Source: Propionivibrio sp.
Lineage (GTDB): Bacteria > Pseudomonadota > Gammaproteobacteria > Burkholderiales > Rhodocyclaceae
NCBI GenBank assembly: GCA_016705685.1
Contig: JADJLB010000017.1
Location: 1-32,151, forward strand
Length of the DNA: 32,151 bases
Direction of reading: 5' to 3'
Part shown: piece by piece, positions 1 through 10,960 of the stretch
Numbering within the stretch: the stretch's first letter is position 1
Layout of the letters: every line of letters begins with the position of its first letter
Notes under the pieces: model-generated
Database searches by the model: none
Seen by the model: only the letters and a program-made list of their open reading frames with translations
What the model was told of the DNA's origin: nothing
Translations under genes and position numbers: made by a program

Positions 1-1698
1 CGTGCATGAGGAAACCAAAGTCCATCTGCTGAACTATTACCAAAATTCGGCGCAGCAGCCCGGCAGCAGTCCAGTGAAACCCTTCATGCTGGTGATTGCC
101 CGCGACACCACGCACGCCGCCCAACTGATGGCGACGATTGAATCCAACGAATTCTTCGCTGGCCGTTACAAGGGCAAGGTCATTCAGGTCGATTCGAGCC
201 GTTCCGGCGCCGAAGAAGAGGAAAATGATTCGGCGCTTGCTGGCGGTCGAGAGCTACGACGAGCCGACCGAGATCGTGATCCACGTGAATATGCTGAAAG
301 AAGGCTGGGACGTGACCAACCTCTACACCATCGTTCCGCTGCGTGCCGCCAATGCGCGCACGCTGATTGAGCAGTCCATCGGTCGCGGCCTGCGTTTGCC
401 GTATGGCCGCAAGACCGGCGTCGACGTGGTGGATCGTCTGAACATCATCGCTCACGACAAGTTTCAGGAAGTCATCGACGAGGCGGGACGCGGCGATTCG
501 CCGATCCGCATGCAGGCCTTGGTGCTGACGCCGGATACTGGCAGTGGCAGCAGCCTGAAGAGCATTTCGGTGCAGCCCACGGCCAATGCGATGTTAGGAA
601 CCTTGACGACTGGCACACAACAGGTGCCCGGTGTTGATTCGGGCAATGCGGCAGGCACTACGCAATATGGCACCTCCGCGCCGACAACGGTGTTCAAGAC
701 TGATGAACAGCGGCAGATTGCACAGATCGCCATGGACGTGATCGCCGAAATCAGCCGCGAGCGGCAGATGGCCAGCCCCTTGTCGCCAGTACCCAAGCCC
801 TGACACAGGCCAGCCTCCAGCAGCAGATTACCCAGCGCGTGCAGGAACGCATGTTGCCCAAGCAGGGAGACTTGCTGGCAACTGCGGGGCCATCGCCGGT
901 GGCCGACATTGTTCAGCAGACGGTGGCGGTGCTGGTTGAGCACACGATTGATATTCCGCGTATCTCGGTGGTGCCAAGAGGCCCGGTGAAGAGCGGGCCG
1001 TCGCGCATTTCAAGACGTACCTGAGAACCGACGACGAGTTGCACAACATCCTCGGCAACTACGGCAAGACCATCGCCGAGAACATCCATCTGCAAATGGC
1101 GCTGCACTACTACGAGGATATTTCTGAATCCGAAGTCGTCATCAGTCAGGGCTTCACGCCGCTCAAGCACTGCGCCTTTACCGCCGAGGGCGACATCCTG
1201 CCCCTGCATCAGGCTCCCGCCGAGAAGGGCAAGATCGCGCAGTACGTCTATGGCGGCTTCAACAAGTGTGCTTACCCGGTGCAGAAGTTTCATTCAGACA
1301 CCGAGCGCGTTCTCGCTTGCGTACTGGAGCGCGACGCGCTGCGCTGGTTCCGACCGGTCGCCGGGCAGTTCAATATCTACTACCGCTCTGGCGCCAACCA
1401 ACCCGAGTACGTGCCGGACTTCGTTGCCGCGACCGCCGACCACAACCTGATCATCGAGACCAAAGCGGCCAAGGACATGGAGGCCGGCGACGTGCAGGCC
1501 AAAGCCGACGCAGCAGCAACGTGGTGCAAGAATGCCAGCGAGTATTCACAGGCGCAGGGTGGCAAGCCGTGGAGATACCTGCTGGTGCCGCATGATGCGG
1601 TGGCCCATAACGCGACGGTGTCCGCGCTGGTGGGCCGTGGGATATCTGGTCGCGCCGTCGCAAGACTCATGAGGCACAACGTCATTCCATGTCCGTAG
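1..1698 (+). pseudogene. Type III-like restriction enzyme Res subunit, C-terminal part, frameshifted
   Basis: This is the C-terminal part of an SF2 helicase/nuclease (Res-like); its 5' end lies outside the window. Helicase motif V-like (LKEGWDVTNLYTIVPLRA, about 288-342) and motif VI-like (QSIGRGLRLP, about 372-402) are visible. A C-terminal PD-(D/E)xK-type nuclease site follows (PEYVPDF then IIETKAAK, about 1400-1470). The reading frame moves 2 to 3 near 232-235 (an extra A in AAAA), 3 to 2 near 776-779 (a C missing), and 2 to 1 around 980-1015. The stop is TAG at 1696-1698. In an intact enzyme this subunit would pair with a Mod methyltransferase, which is not in view. The homopolymer context fits sequencing error, but genuine decay cannot be excluded. 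The family call is fairly sure; the exact subtype is not. Confidence 0.75.
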
Positions 1699-1955
1699 CT
1701 GGCCTATGACAAGCCATCCGAGCGAGCGCTGCTTTCTCTGACATCCAGCGCCGCACATTCAGTCGTAACTTGCTCTCGACGCAGCAGAACGACTCGCCGT
1801 GATGCGGTTCGACCGTCATCGTGTGCCGAACACCGTCGCCAATTCCTCGGTCAGTCGATAGGCGGCACTGGCGGGCTTCTGACGGGGCTCGTCAGTGAAC
1901 GGCACTTATCTATGTGCTACACTGACTTATGTGTCAAATCGTCTAAGGAGGCCGT
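1699..1955. other. Intergenic region between res and the toxin-antitoxin pair
   Basis: I find no convincing gene here. The last 50 bases before the antitoxin become AT-richer and contain TACACT at 1918-1923 as a possible -10 box, two copies of TATGTG (1911 and 1929), and a strong ribosome binding site (TAAGGAGG, 1944-1951) six bases before the ATG at 1956. No clear -35 box is visible, so the promoter assignment is weak. Confidence 0.4.
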
Positions 1956-2306
1956 ATGGCCAGCACCGTTAACTTTACCGGGTCCGTTGATCGCGATCTG
2001 CTCAAGCGCGCCAAGGTGATCGCTGCCAAGTCCGACACCTCGGTCAACGCTCTGTTTAACGCCGAGCTGCGCTATCTGGTCGAAACCTTCGAGGCGTCGG
2101 AATCGACTAGCAATCAGAACTTCAAGGTATTGCTCGATTTCTCGCTCGGGCGGCTCGCCGACGACCAAGCAATGCGCGCCCTGGGTATCGACAGCGAGGA
2201 AGACCTGTTTCTATTGATGGCGCAGGCGCACTTGCCGATGCCGAGGTTGGCGGACGCAACGACGCAAGGCATGGTCGAGCAACTGAAGTCTTTGCCGACG
2301 ATCTGA
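1956..2306 (+). CDS. Putative ribbon-helix-helix antitoxin of a PIN toxin pair
   Basis: A 116-residue protein starts at ATG 1956 behind a near-perfect Shine-Dalgarno sequence. The N-terminus looks like a ribbon-helix-helix fold: a short strand (TVNFTGSVD, residues 4-12) followed by two helices (DLLKRAKVIAAKSDTSVNALFNAE). Such proteins usually bind operator DNA as dimers. The C-terminal half would then contact and neutralise the toxin. The gene ends 7 bp before the PIN-like toxin gene, the usual antitoxin-first order with coupled translation. By analogy it would repress its own promoter; the duplicated TATGTG just upstream could be an operator, but that is a guess. I do not recognise a named family. 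Confidence 0.6.
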   Translation: MASTVNFTGSVDRDLLKRAKVIAAKSDTSVNALFNAELRYLVETFEASESTSNQNFKVLLDFSLGRLADDQAMRALGIDSEEDLFLLMAQAHLPMPRLADATTQGMVEQLKSLPTI

Positions 2307-2313
2307 TCCTGCC

Positions 2314-2838
2314 GTGCCGTCGCCAAAAGAAATCGCCCTGCTGCCCGACGCCGGGCCGCTCATTACGCTGGCCTACGCGGATGCGCTTGATGTCCTGTTC
2401 AAACCGGGCTGGACCGTCATGCTGGTCGACATGATCCTGCACGAAGTCACCCGCAGCCCGACACCGACCAGCCGCAAGCTGGGTGAGTGGGCTGCTGTCA
2501 GGAAAATCCCCGTCCTGCCGACCAAGACCTTCGCACACTTCCAGCAAGCCAGCGTCGGCGAAGGTACGCCGAGGAGGAACAACCTGGGTGAGTTGGCCGT
2601 TCAGGAAAGCATGAACGACTTCGCCCTCATGGTGCCGCCGAAAGTGGGCGTCTTCCTGTTCGAGGACCACAAGATTGCGCGCGCCAGTTTTTTGGTGCCC
2701 GACACTTGCCAGAAGATCAGTACGCGTGCCTTCCTGACCTTCCTTGAGCAAAAGGGCTGGATTGCGTCGGCGTCCGAGATCGAGCGCCGTGCCGTTCAGG
2801 CTGGGCGAGCATTTTCCAACCTGCGCTTTCCGCCCTAA
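2314..2838 (+). CDS. PIN-domain-like toxin (putative ribonuclease)
   Basis: A 174-residue protein with a GTG start at 2314, seven bases after the antitoxin stop. The N-terminus LLPDAGPLITLAYAD resembles the first acidic motif of PIN ribonucleases (Asp12, then a T/S-containing helix). A second acidic position follows in VDMILHEVT (Glu near residue 48). A third acidic cluster lies in FEDHKIARASF (about residues 110-120). PIN toxins cleave RNA with magnesium held by such acidic residues. The upstream RHH-like gene supports a type II toxin-antitoxin pair, here lying between a restriction gene and core metabolism. The assignment rests on motif spacing and gene order; a PIN-like protein with another role is possible. 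Confidence 0.6.
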   Translation: MPSPKEIALLPDAGPLITLAYADALDVLFKPGWTVMLVDMILHEVTRSPTPTSRKLGEWAAVRKIPVLPTKTFAHFQQASVGEGTPRRNNLGELAVQESMNDFALMVPPKVGVFLFEDHKIARASFLVPDTCQKISTRAFLTFLEQKGWIASASEIERRAVQAGRAFSNLRFPP

Positions 2839-3019
2839 CGTGCTCGTTCCGCCTTGCTCGCCTGCGTGTGGAATGCGGTGTGCGGCTGCAATTCGGTAGT
2901 GCCAGGCCAGTTTTGGCCTCGACGATCATGCGCCTGTTCTCGCTACCGTCATACTGGCTGCTGCACCTCGACAGACGTCGGTAACAAAAAAACTTTGTCT
3001 AATTGCGCACTTGCGAGAG

Positions 3020-3628
3020 CTAGGCGCCACCGGCATCCCAACTATTCAACCGCTCGACATAGCGCGCGATGAGGTCGATTTCGAGATTGACCAGGCTGCC
3101 CGGTTTCAGGCTCCCCAATGTCGTTGCCTCTAGCGTGTGCGGGATCAGGTTGATGGTAAAGCAGGCGCCGTCGACCGAATTGGTCGTCAGGCTGACGCCA
3201 TTGACGGTGATTGAGCCCTTGCGCGCGATGTATTTGGCCAAAGCCTCGGGAGCGCGGATTTCGAGCAGGCGATTGTCGCCGACGGGATCGAAGCGCAACA
3301 CCTCGCCGACGCCATCGACGTGGCCGGAAACCAGATGGCCGCCCAGGCGATCGGCCAGACGCAGCGCTTTTTCCAGATTGACCGGGCCGGGCGCATCCAG
3401 CCCGATGGTGCAGGACAGCGTTTCTGGCGAGACATCGACGGCAAAGCTGTTGTCTTTTTTATCGACGACCGTCAGGCAGACGCCGCCACAGGCGATCGAG
3501 TCGCCGACTGCGACATCTTCCAGGCTGAGTCGTCCCGCCTCAACGGTCAGGCGCACGGTCGGCGTGCCGTCGTTGCGCGGCGTCAGGGCGGTAATGCGGC
3601 CCAGTGCGGCGATGATTCCGGAAAACAT
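3020..3628 (-). CDS. ribE: Riboflavin synthase, alpha chain
   Basis: This 202-residue protein converts two 6,7-dimethyl-8-ribityllumazine molecules to riboflavin in the last step of vitamin B2 synthesis. It begins MFSGIIAALGRI, close to the family start MFTGIV. It has the two tandem lumazine-binding barrels: repeat 1 about residues 1-95 with GVCLTVV and the SPETL motif, repeat 2 about 96-195 with GHLVSGHVDGVG and GVSLTTN. The length is normal for the family. It lies 87 bp downstream of ureG in the same direction. A TAGAAT hexamer (minus strand, about 3665-3670) may be a -10 box of its own promoter. No FMN riboswitch is seen in the short leader. The function is certain; naming varies (ribE or ribC). 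Confidence 0.93.
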   Translation of the reverse strand: MFSGIIAALGRITALTPRNDGTPTVRLTVEAGRLSLEDVAVGDSIACGGVCLTVVDKKDNSFAVDVSPETLSCTIGLDAPGPVNLEKALRLADRLGGHLVSGHVDGVGEVLRFDPVGDNRLLEIRAPEALAKYIARKGSITVNGVSLTTNSVDGACFTINLIPHTLEATTLGSLKPGSLVNLEIDLIARYVERLNSWDAGGA

Positions 3629-3715
3629 GAAAAGGCCAGTCCGTGGGGTGTTGGGTGAGGCGGGATTCTACCACGCAGCGCCTTGATCCCGGCGGGCAGA
3701 GCGCTGATTGGACCG

Positions 3716-4318
<603 letters not shown>

Positions 4319-4326
<8 letters not shown>

Positions 4327-4774
4327 GATTTGGGCTCGAAAGATGGGTAAGGATATCGTCATAAACACCCGGCAGCGAGTTCTGCACATCACGATTGGCG
4401 TAGCGCACGACAGTCAGGCCAAGGCCGGAGAGGAATCGGCTGCGCTGGGCGTCATATTCGATCTGGTCGGCGTGGCTATCGCCGTCGATCTCAATGACCA
4501 GACGCAGTTCAGCGCAATAGAAATCGACGATGCAGGAGCCAATGGGCTTTTGACGAAGAAATTTATGCTGGCGAAATTGCTTGCCGCGCAAGACCTTTTG
4601 CCACAGCAGGCTTTCGGCGGGTGTGGGCTGGCCCCGGTTCTCGCGGGCCAACGCGGTCAGGCGTTTGTCGTAGGGTAGAAACTTCAACCCCTCCCCGTCC
4701 CTCCCCTTGTCGGGGGAGGGAGTAGTGCTCACCCCCCTGACAAGGGGGGCTGGGGGGGTTAAGTCCTTCTCCAT
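4319..4774 (-). CDS. DUF559-domain (Vsr-like) endonuclease inserted in urease operon
   Basis: A 151-residue protein starting at ATG 4774, one base after the ureF stop; its own stop overlaps the ureG start. From about residue 42 it matches the DUF559 pattern: [16 protein letters not shown], then [21 protein letters not shown], then [12 protein letters not shown] and [12 protein letters not shown]559 proteins belong to the PD-(D/E)xK nuclease group related to very-short-patch repair enzymes; the Asp of VDFYC and the Glu of VIEIDG are the likely metal ligands. The first 30 or so residues ([22 protein letters not shown]) are translated from a palindromic G/C-rich repeat and are probably not part of the fold. 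It has no known role in urease maturation. It is intact and is likely co-translated with ureF and ureG. The cellular function of DUF559 proteins is poorly known. Confidence 0.85.
4683..4764. repeat. G/C-run imperfect palindrome with two hairpins
   Basis: Two perfect stem-loops lie side by side: CCCTCCCC / GGGGAGGG with a 6-nt loop (4699-4706 with 4713-4720), and CCCCCC / GGGGGG with a 6-nt loop (4732-4737 with 4744-4749). Outer arms (AACCCCTCCCC near 4686 and GGGGGGGTT near 4752-4760) also complement each other, so the whole element is an imperfect inverted repeat of about 80 bp. It forms the 5' coding end of the DUF559 gene. It looks like a dispersed REP or MITE-type element, although only one copy is in this window. 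Confidence 0.7.
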
Positions 4775-4775
4775 C

Positions 4776-5458
4776 CTAAGACCGAAACAAACGTGAATAC
4801 TGGGTTTCGTGCCGGGCATTACAGATGGCATAGGCCGGCGTGTAGTTGGACCATGCCGCTGGCGGCAGGCTTTGCGCGCCACCCACAACGGTGGGAATAC
4901 GGGTGCCGAGTTCGGCCAGCAGGCGCTGGCCGGCGGCCTGGCCGAGCGGAACGGCCTTCAGCGCGGCCATCACCTGATTTTCCGCCCACGACCACAGGTA
5001 CGCGGCGCAGGCCGCTGGTGGCTCGATGCTCCAGGCTGCGGCGATACCGGCCCAGGCAGTGGGGAAAGCGATCTCGGGCAGCAGTGCCAGGGTTGCTTGC
5101 ACGCAGCCCAGCGTTGGGTCGCGCAGGTCGGCGAGCAGGCGATTGAGCGAAAAGCCCATCTGAACGGTTTCCGCCCGCAGCTCGGCGCTCTCGCGGCTGG
5201 CCAGGAAGTCGGCGTTCAAGCGGCCAACTTCGGCCGCGTCGGCTGCGGACCAGGCCGCCAGCAGACCGATCAGCAACGGTGCTTCAAAGCGTCCGACGGC
5301 GCCGGTCAGTACATCGCCGATCCAGGCTCCGGCGCTGGCTTCGTCGCGGATACGGCCGCTCTCCACCGCCCATTCCAGCCCCTGCGAATAGGTGTAAGCG
5401 CCGACCGGCAGGGCGGGGCTGGCCAATTGCAGCAGGCGGATCAGAGCCAGGAGTCCAA
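4776..5458 (-). CDS. ureF: Urease accessory protein UreF (probable frameshift at its start)
   Basis: UreF forms the UreD-UreF-UreG chaperone complex on apo-urease and acts as the regulator of UreG GTP hydrolysis. The family signature RLLQLASPALPVGAYTYSQ lies at the N-terminus, and the protein ends HETQYSRLFRS, a typical all-helical UreF end. The open frame has no ATG, GTG or TTG between the ureE stop and this signature. Adding one C at 5450-5451 gives a TTG start at 5458 and the sequence MDSLALIRLLQLASPALP, and a normal 227 residues. I therefore place the start at TTG 5458, three bases after the ureE stop. An upstream ATG at 5525, inside ureE, is the alternative but would add unrelated residues. 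Confidence 0.88.
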
Positions 5459-5460
5459 GC

Positions 5461-5985
5461 TCAGCGCGATTTGAACTGATGAATTTTCGGTACGGCGCGG
5501 TGCGGGCCGTGGCCGGGGTCATGCGGAGCTGCCGGCGCCGCCGCATGATGGTGCTGGCCGCCATAGGCGCCCGCTTCAGGTTCGAACGGGACCTTTGTTT
5601 CACCGATGATACAGCCCAGCCCGCGCACCATCTCGGCCAATACGTGGTCGGCCTGGAAACGCAGAAGGCCGCCGCCCGTTTGGGCAACGATCTGCACCGG
5701 TACGTGCCGGTTACCCAGGTGATAGGCGGCACGGGCGAAAAGCAGCGGCGTATCGGCGTAGGCTTCGATCAGCGATTCCGGTGCGGCGTGGATTTCCACC
5801 ACGGCGTGATCGTCTTCGGCGGCCAGCTTGTCGCCACCGTGCAGGTGCTCGCCGCGTTCCAGAAAAATGCCGGCTTCCCGGCCCGAGGACAGGGTCACCT
5901 TGAGGCGGCTTCGCTTGCGCTCGTCATAGCCGAGGGCAACGGTGTCGGTGGCCGCTTGTTCGGTGCGTTGGTTGAGAATCAGCAT
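5461..5985 (-). CDS. ureE: Urease accessory protein UreE, nickel metallochaperone
   Basis: UreE is a dimeric nickel carrier that hands Ni to UreG and the urease activation complex. The start is ATG 5985, 14 bases after the ureC stop, with an AAGG ribosome site. Residues 1-75 form the peptide-binding-like domain (MLILNQRTEQ, LKVTLSSGREAGIFLERG) and residues 75-145 the ferredoxin-like metal domain (YHLGNRHVPVQI with its conserved His). The C-terminal tail from about residue 145 is His-rich (GGQHHH, PHDPGHGPH), the metal-storage extension seen in many UreE proteins. The length is 174 residues. It sits between ureC and ureF as in most betaproteobacteria. Confidence 0.93.
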   Translation of the reverse strand: MLILNQRTEQAATDTVALGYDERKRSRLKVTLSSGREAGIFLERGEHLHGGDKLAAEDDHAVVEIHAAPESLIEAYADTPLLFARAAYHLGNRHVPVQIVAQTGGGLLRFQADHVLAEMVRGLGCIIGETKVPFEPEAGAYGGQHHHAAAPAAPHDPGHGPHRAVPKIHQFKSR

Positions 5986-5999
5986 GCCTTGACCCTTGC

Positions 6000-7705
<1,706 letters not shown>

Positions 7706-7725
7706 CCCAGCGGGATTTCCTTTGG

Positions 7726-8034
7726 TCATTTCAAGGCTCCCTGGATCATGCCGCGAAAGCCATACACTATACGTTCACCGGCCAGCGCAACGAGCCGCAC
7801 GGTACGCCGTTGTCCTGGCTCGAAGCGTACTGCGGTGCCTGCGGCAATATCGAGCCGGAAGCCGCGTGCCCTGGTGCGATCGAAGGCCAGCGCCGCATTG
7901 GTCTCGAAGAAGTGGTAATGCGAACCAACCTGGACCGGGCGGTCGCCGGTATTGTCCACCGTCAATTCGATCTGCTCGCGTCCGGCATTGAGTTCGAGTT
8001 CGCCTGGGGAAATCAGAAATTCACCTGGAATCAT
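7726..8034 (-). CDS. ureB: Urease beta subunit UreB
   Basis: This 102-residue structural subunit packs with UreA and UreC in the (UreABC)3 urease. It starts at ATG 8034 with [19 protein letters not shown], the family's standard N-terminus. It contains [17 protein letters not shown], the most conserved beta-subunit stretch, followed by [14 protein letters not shown] and ERIVYGF near the end. The length is normal. It lies 13 bp after ureA; its stop overlaps an ATG that could serve ureC. No defects are seen. Confidence 0.96.
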   Translation of the reverse strand: MIPGEFLISPGELELNAGREQIELTVDNTGDRPVQVGSHYHFFETNAALAFDRTRARGFRLDIAAGTAVRFEPGQRRTVRLVALAGERIVYGFRGMIQGALK

Positions 8035-8047
8035 CGCGCGGCACCTC

Positions 8048-8350
8048 TCAGATGATCGGGTTATGGACGGTGACCAGCTTGGTCCCGTCCGGGAAGGTCG
8101 CTTCAACCTGGATTTCGGGGATCATTTCCGGCACCCCTTCCATCACCTCATGGCGAGCCAGAATGCGCGTCCCCTCGCTCATCAGCTCGGCAACGCTACG
8201 GCCGTCACGGGCACCTTCCAGGATCGCGCAACTGATCAGCGCCACCGCCTCCGGGTAGTTGAGTTTCAGCCCTCGGGCCTTGCGCCGCTCGGCGAGCAGG
8301 CCAGCGGTAAAGATCAGCAGCTTGTCCTTTTCGCGGGGGGTGAGTTCCAT
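8048..8350 (-). CDS. ureA: Urease gamma subunit UreA
   Basis: A 100-residue structural subunit of urease. The start at ATG 8350 gives [20 protein letters not shown], the canonical beginning. The stretch [12 protein letters not shown] follows, and the protein ends [15 protein letters not shown], as in nearly every UreA. It is separated from ureD by about 16 bp containing a purine-rich GGAGACTG ribosome site. It is followed closely by ureB, so the three structural genes are surely co-transcribed. The gene is intact. Confidence 0.97.
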   Translation of the reverse strand: MELTPREKDKLLIFTAGLLAERRKARGLKLNYPEAVALISCAILEGARDGRSVAELMSEGTRILARHEVMEGVPEMIPEIQVEATFPDGTKLVTVHNPII

Positions 8351-8366
8351 GCAGTCTCCTGAAAAA

Positions 8367-9236
8367 TCAAGTGGTCCAGATGCGCGGCAAGACGGCGGCC
8401 CGGCCAAACAGCACCGGCCGCAGTTCCTGCCACAGCGCGGCAAACCACTGTCGCGCGGCCTCGCTGTGCTGGCCGAGGTAACGCGCGACGAGCAGGCCGG
8501 GCAGTGCCGTGACGCCATGCTCGGCGCCGTCGGTCGGCCGGATCGCGCGACAGGCGGCGAGTAGCGGTTGACGGGTGTGACTGCCCTCGTCGCCGGGCGG
8601 CAGCGTAGCCAGCAACGATCCGCAGACCGTGGCACCGGCCCAGCCGGCGGGGCTGTGCAGCAGGGCGTCGCCGCCGCGGATCTGCCCGCGTTCGAGCCAG
8701 AGGGGCTGGCCGTCGCGTTCGATGCGGGTGTGCAGCCCGATGTTCCCGCTGGCAAACTGTTCGCCCGAGGCGCGCCGCCCGAGGCAAAGGATTTCCCAGC
8801 CGAGGTAACGGCTGTCGGCCGCCAGTTCGATGTGCGTCTGCATGCGGGCACAAGCGCCATCGAAGACGATCGTTTCCTGTGGCAGCCATTCCAGGCAAGC
8901 GCCGGCGGCCAGTTTGAACGTTATCGTCTGCGCCGCTTCGGCACCTCCCGAGCGATACCATTTGCCGGCGCCGGGAGTGGTGATCTGGGCGTGTGCCTGT
9001 GGGCCGAGATTTGCCGCAATGCGCAACTGGTCGCCGCCGGCAATGCCTGAGGGCGGATGCAGAAGAACCGTCTGGCATACCGCGCGACCTTCGGGGTACA
9101 GCGCCTTCTGCACGCACAGCGGGCCGCGGTGACGGCGACCGGTAAGGCAGGTCGCCTCGTCGCGGAACTCATACTCAAGCGCCAGTTCGGCTTCCCAGTG
9201 GGCGATGTCTTGCAGGGTGCGGTCGAGCGGGATCAT
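8367..9236 (-). CDS. ureD: Urease accessory protein UreD (UreH)
   Basis: UreD binds apo-urease and recruits UreF and UreG during nickel loading; it carries a tunnel through which nickel may pass. Recognisable family stretches are [39 protein letters not shown] and [15 protein letters not shown] chose ATG 9236 ([10 protein letters not shown]), giving 289 residues. A GTG at 9260 overlapping the urtE stop would add 8 residues and is possible. The gene links the transporter half (urtBCDE) to the enzyme half of the block with almost no spacer, which argues for one transcript. Confidence 0.94.
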   Translation of the reverse strand: MIPLDRTLQDIAHWEAELALEYEFRDEATCLTGRRHRGPLCVQKALYPEGRAVCQTVLLHPPSGIAGGDQLRIAANLGPQAHAQITTPGAGKWYRSGGAEAAQTITFKLAAGACLEWLPQETIVFDGACARMQTHIELAADSRYLGWEILCLGRRASGEQFASGNIGLHTRIERDGQPLWLERGQIRGGDALLHSPAGWAGATVCGSLLATLPPGDEGSHTRQPLLAACRAIRPTDGAEHGVTALPGLLVARYLGQHSEAARQWFAALWQELRPVLFGRAAVLPRIWTT

Positions 9237-9256
9237 GGGCGCAAGGATACTACCAA

Positions 9257-10030
9257 TCACACGGCCAGGGCTTCGCGCACGCCATCCTTGTCCATGTTGC
9301 CGCCGAGGCCGCGCATGATGAATTCGCCGCGTTCCATGAGCAGGTAATGATCGGCCAGGTCACGGGCGAAATCGTAATACTGCTCGACCAGCAGGATGGC
9401 CACTTCGCCAGTGTCGGCGACCTGGCGAATGGCATCCTTGACTTCTTCGCGCTCCTCGGCGGCCTTGCTGGCGCTTTCTTCCAGCCGCTGGCGCTGGGCG
9501 ACGATGCGTATGGCATGGCCGATGTCTTTGATGATCGACGGCTGGATGCCTTCGGTCGGCTCGTCGAGGATCAGGATTTTCGGGTTCATGGCCAGCGCGC
9601 GGCCGATGGCCAGTTGCTGCTGCTGGCCGCCGGAGAGGTCGCCGCCGCGGCGTTTGAGCATGCTTTTCAGCACCGGGAAAAGATCGAAGACCAGATCCGG
9701 AATTCTGCTGCGGCTCGGCAAGGAGGCCAGCCCCATCAGCAGGTTCTCCTCGACAGTGAGCAGGGAAAAGATTTCCCGGCCCTGCGGGACGTAACCGATG
9801 CCCTGGCTCACCCGGCTGTGCGGTGGCGAGGTCGTGATGTCGCGGCCGTTGAACTCGATCGAGCCGCTTTTTGCGGGAATCAAGCCCATCAGGCACTTCA
9901 TCAGGGTGGTCTTGCCGACGCCGTTGCGCCCGAGGAGGGAAGTCACCTGGCCCATGGGAACGTCGAAGCTGAGGTCGCGGAGAATGTGGCTGCCGCCGTA
10001 GAACTGGTTGAGCTGGCTGATCTGTAGCAT
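9257..10030 (-). CDS. urtE: Urea ABC transporter ATP-binding protein UrtE
   Basis: UrtE is one of two ATPases that power urea uptake through the UrtB-UrtC channel (LivF-like, of the branched-chain amino acid transporter type). From ATG 10030 the protein has 257 residues: Walker A GRNGVGKT (34-41), a Q-loop in GIGYVPQGREIF, ABC signature LSGGQQQQLAIGRAL, Walker B ILILDEPTEGIQPS, and an H-loop region replaced by LLVEQY, normal for this family. A charged insert (LEESASKAAEEREEVKDA) after the Walker B region is typical of UrtE. An upstream in-frame ATG exists at 10090 but the added residues are not conserved-looking. Confidence 0.95.
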   Translation of the reverse strand: MLQISQLNQFYGGSHILRDLSFDVPMGQVTSLLGRNGVGKTTLMKCLMGLIPAKSGSIEFNGRDITTSPPHSRVSQGIGYVPQGREIFSLLTVEENLLMGLASLPSRSRIPDLVFDLFPVLKSMLKRRGGDLSGGQQQQLAIGRALAMNPKILILDEPTEGIQPSIIKDIGHAIRIVAQRQRLEESASKAAEEREEVKDAIRQVADTGEVAILLVEQYYDFARDLADHYLLMERGEFIMRGLGGNMDKDGVREALAV

Positions 10031-10040
10031 GGCGCGAACC

Positions 10041-10121
10041 TCAGGCGTAGAGAGAGGCGTAGGCAGCGCCGGCATTGCGCGGCGCCCCAAAGACGATGCG
10101 ATCGATGCGTTCTCGTTTCAT
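10041..10121 (-). CDS. Possible 26-aa ORF between urtD and urtE
   Basis: An ATG at 10121 overlaps the urtD stop (TGATG) and opens a 26-codon frame ending with TGA at 10041, eleven bases before the urtE start. The peptide is basic at its start (MKRERIDRI) and has no membrane segment or known motif. It may simply carry ribosomes across the gap to urtE. Nothing in its composition proves that it is a functional gene. Confidence 0.25.
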   Translation of the reverse strand: MKRERIDRIVFGAPRNAGAAYASLYA

Positions 10122-10960
10122 CATCGCCCCAGATAAACCTCGATGACCCGTTCGTCGTTCTGTACGGTGTCCAGATCGCCTTCGGCCAGCACCGAGCCTT
10201 CGTGCAGCACGGTCACCAGGCCGCCGAGTTCCTTGATGAAGGCCATGTCGTGTTCGACGACGACGAGCGAATGCTGGCCGGCGAGCGACACGAAAAGTTC
10301 GGCGGTGCGCATCGTTTCATCGTCGGTCATGCCGGCGACCGGTTCGTCGAGCAGCAGAAGCTGCGGCTCCTGCACCAGCAGCATGCCGATTTCCAGCCAC
10401 TGCTTCTGGCCGTGCGAGAGCAGCCCGGCGGGCCGCTCGGCTTCGGTGTCGAGGCGGATCTGGCGCAGCGTGTCGGCGACGCGGTCACGCTCCTCGTCGC
10501 GCAGCCGGGCGAGCAGGCTGCGGCGCACGCGCTTGTCGGTCTTCATCGCCAGTTCGAGGTTCTCGAAAACGCTGTGCTGCTGGAAGATCGTCGGCTTCTG
10601 GAACTTGCGGCCGACCCCGGCGTGGGCGATTTCCGGTTCGGAGAGGCGCGTCAGGTCGATGCTCTGGCCGAAAAAGGCAGTGCCCGAGTCGGGGCGCGTC
10701 TTGCCGGTGATGACGTCCATCATCGTCGTCTTGCCGGCGCCGTTCGGGCCAATGATGCAACGCAGTTCCCCGGCGTCGATGGCCATCGTCAGCTTGTTAA
10801 GTGCCTTGAAGCCGTCGAAGCTAACGCTGATGTCATCCAGGTAAAGGATGACGTTGTGCGAGAGGTCAAGCATGCGCTGCTTGCCGGGATAACCCACGCG
10901 ATATTCGGGGGCGCATTTTTCCGGGTCGATGCCGACGACCTTGCGTAGGAACTCCCTCAT
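10121..10960 (-). CDS. urtD: Urea ABC transporter ATP-binding protein UrtD
   Basis: UrtD is the LivG-like ATPase partner of UrtE. The ATG at 10960 overlaps the urtC stop by 3 nt (ATGA). The 279-residue product has an N-terminal extension of about 35 residues, then Walker A GPNGAGKT (71-78), GVGRKFQKPTIF (Q-loop region), a signature of the form LLSHGQKQWLEIGMLL, Walker B LLLLDEPVAGMTDDE and VVVEHDMAF (H-loop). LSHGQ replaces the textbook LSGGQ, which is usual for UrtD. Both ATPases are intact, unlike several genes further downstream. Confidence 0.95.
   Translation of the reverse strand: MREFLRKVVGIDPEKCAPEYRVGYPGKQRMLDLSHNVILYLDDISVSFDGFKALNKLTMAIDAGELRCIIGPNGAGKTTMMDVITGKTRPDSGTAFFGQSIDLTRLSEPEIAHAGVGRKFQKPTIFQQHSVFENLELAMKTDKRVRRSLLARLRDEERDRVADTLRQIRLDTEAERPAGLLSHGQKQWLEIGMLLVQEPQLLLLDEPVAGMTDDETMRTAELFVSLAGQHSLVVVEHDMAFIKELGGLVTVLHEGSVLAEGDLDTVQNDERVIEVYLGR

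Noticed and set aside
3629-3715. FMN riboswitch ahead of riboflavin synthase
   Set aside because: The gap is only 87 bases and shows none of the conserved FMN-element stems.
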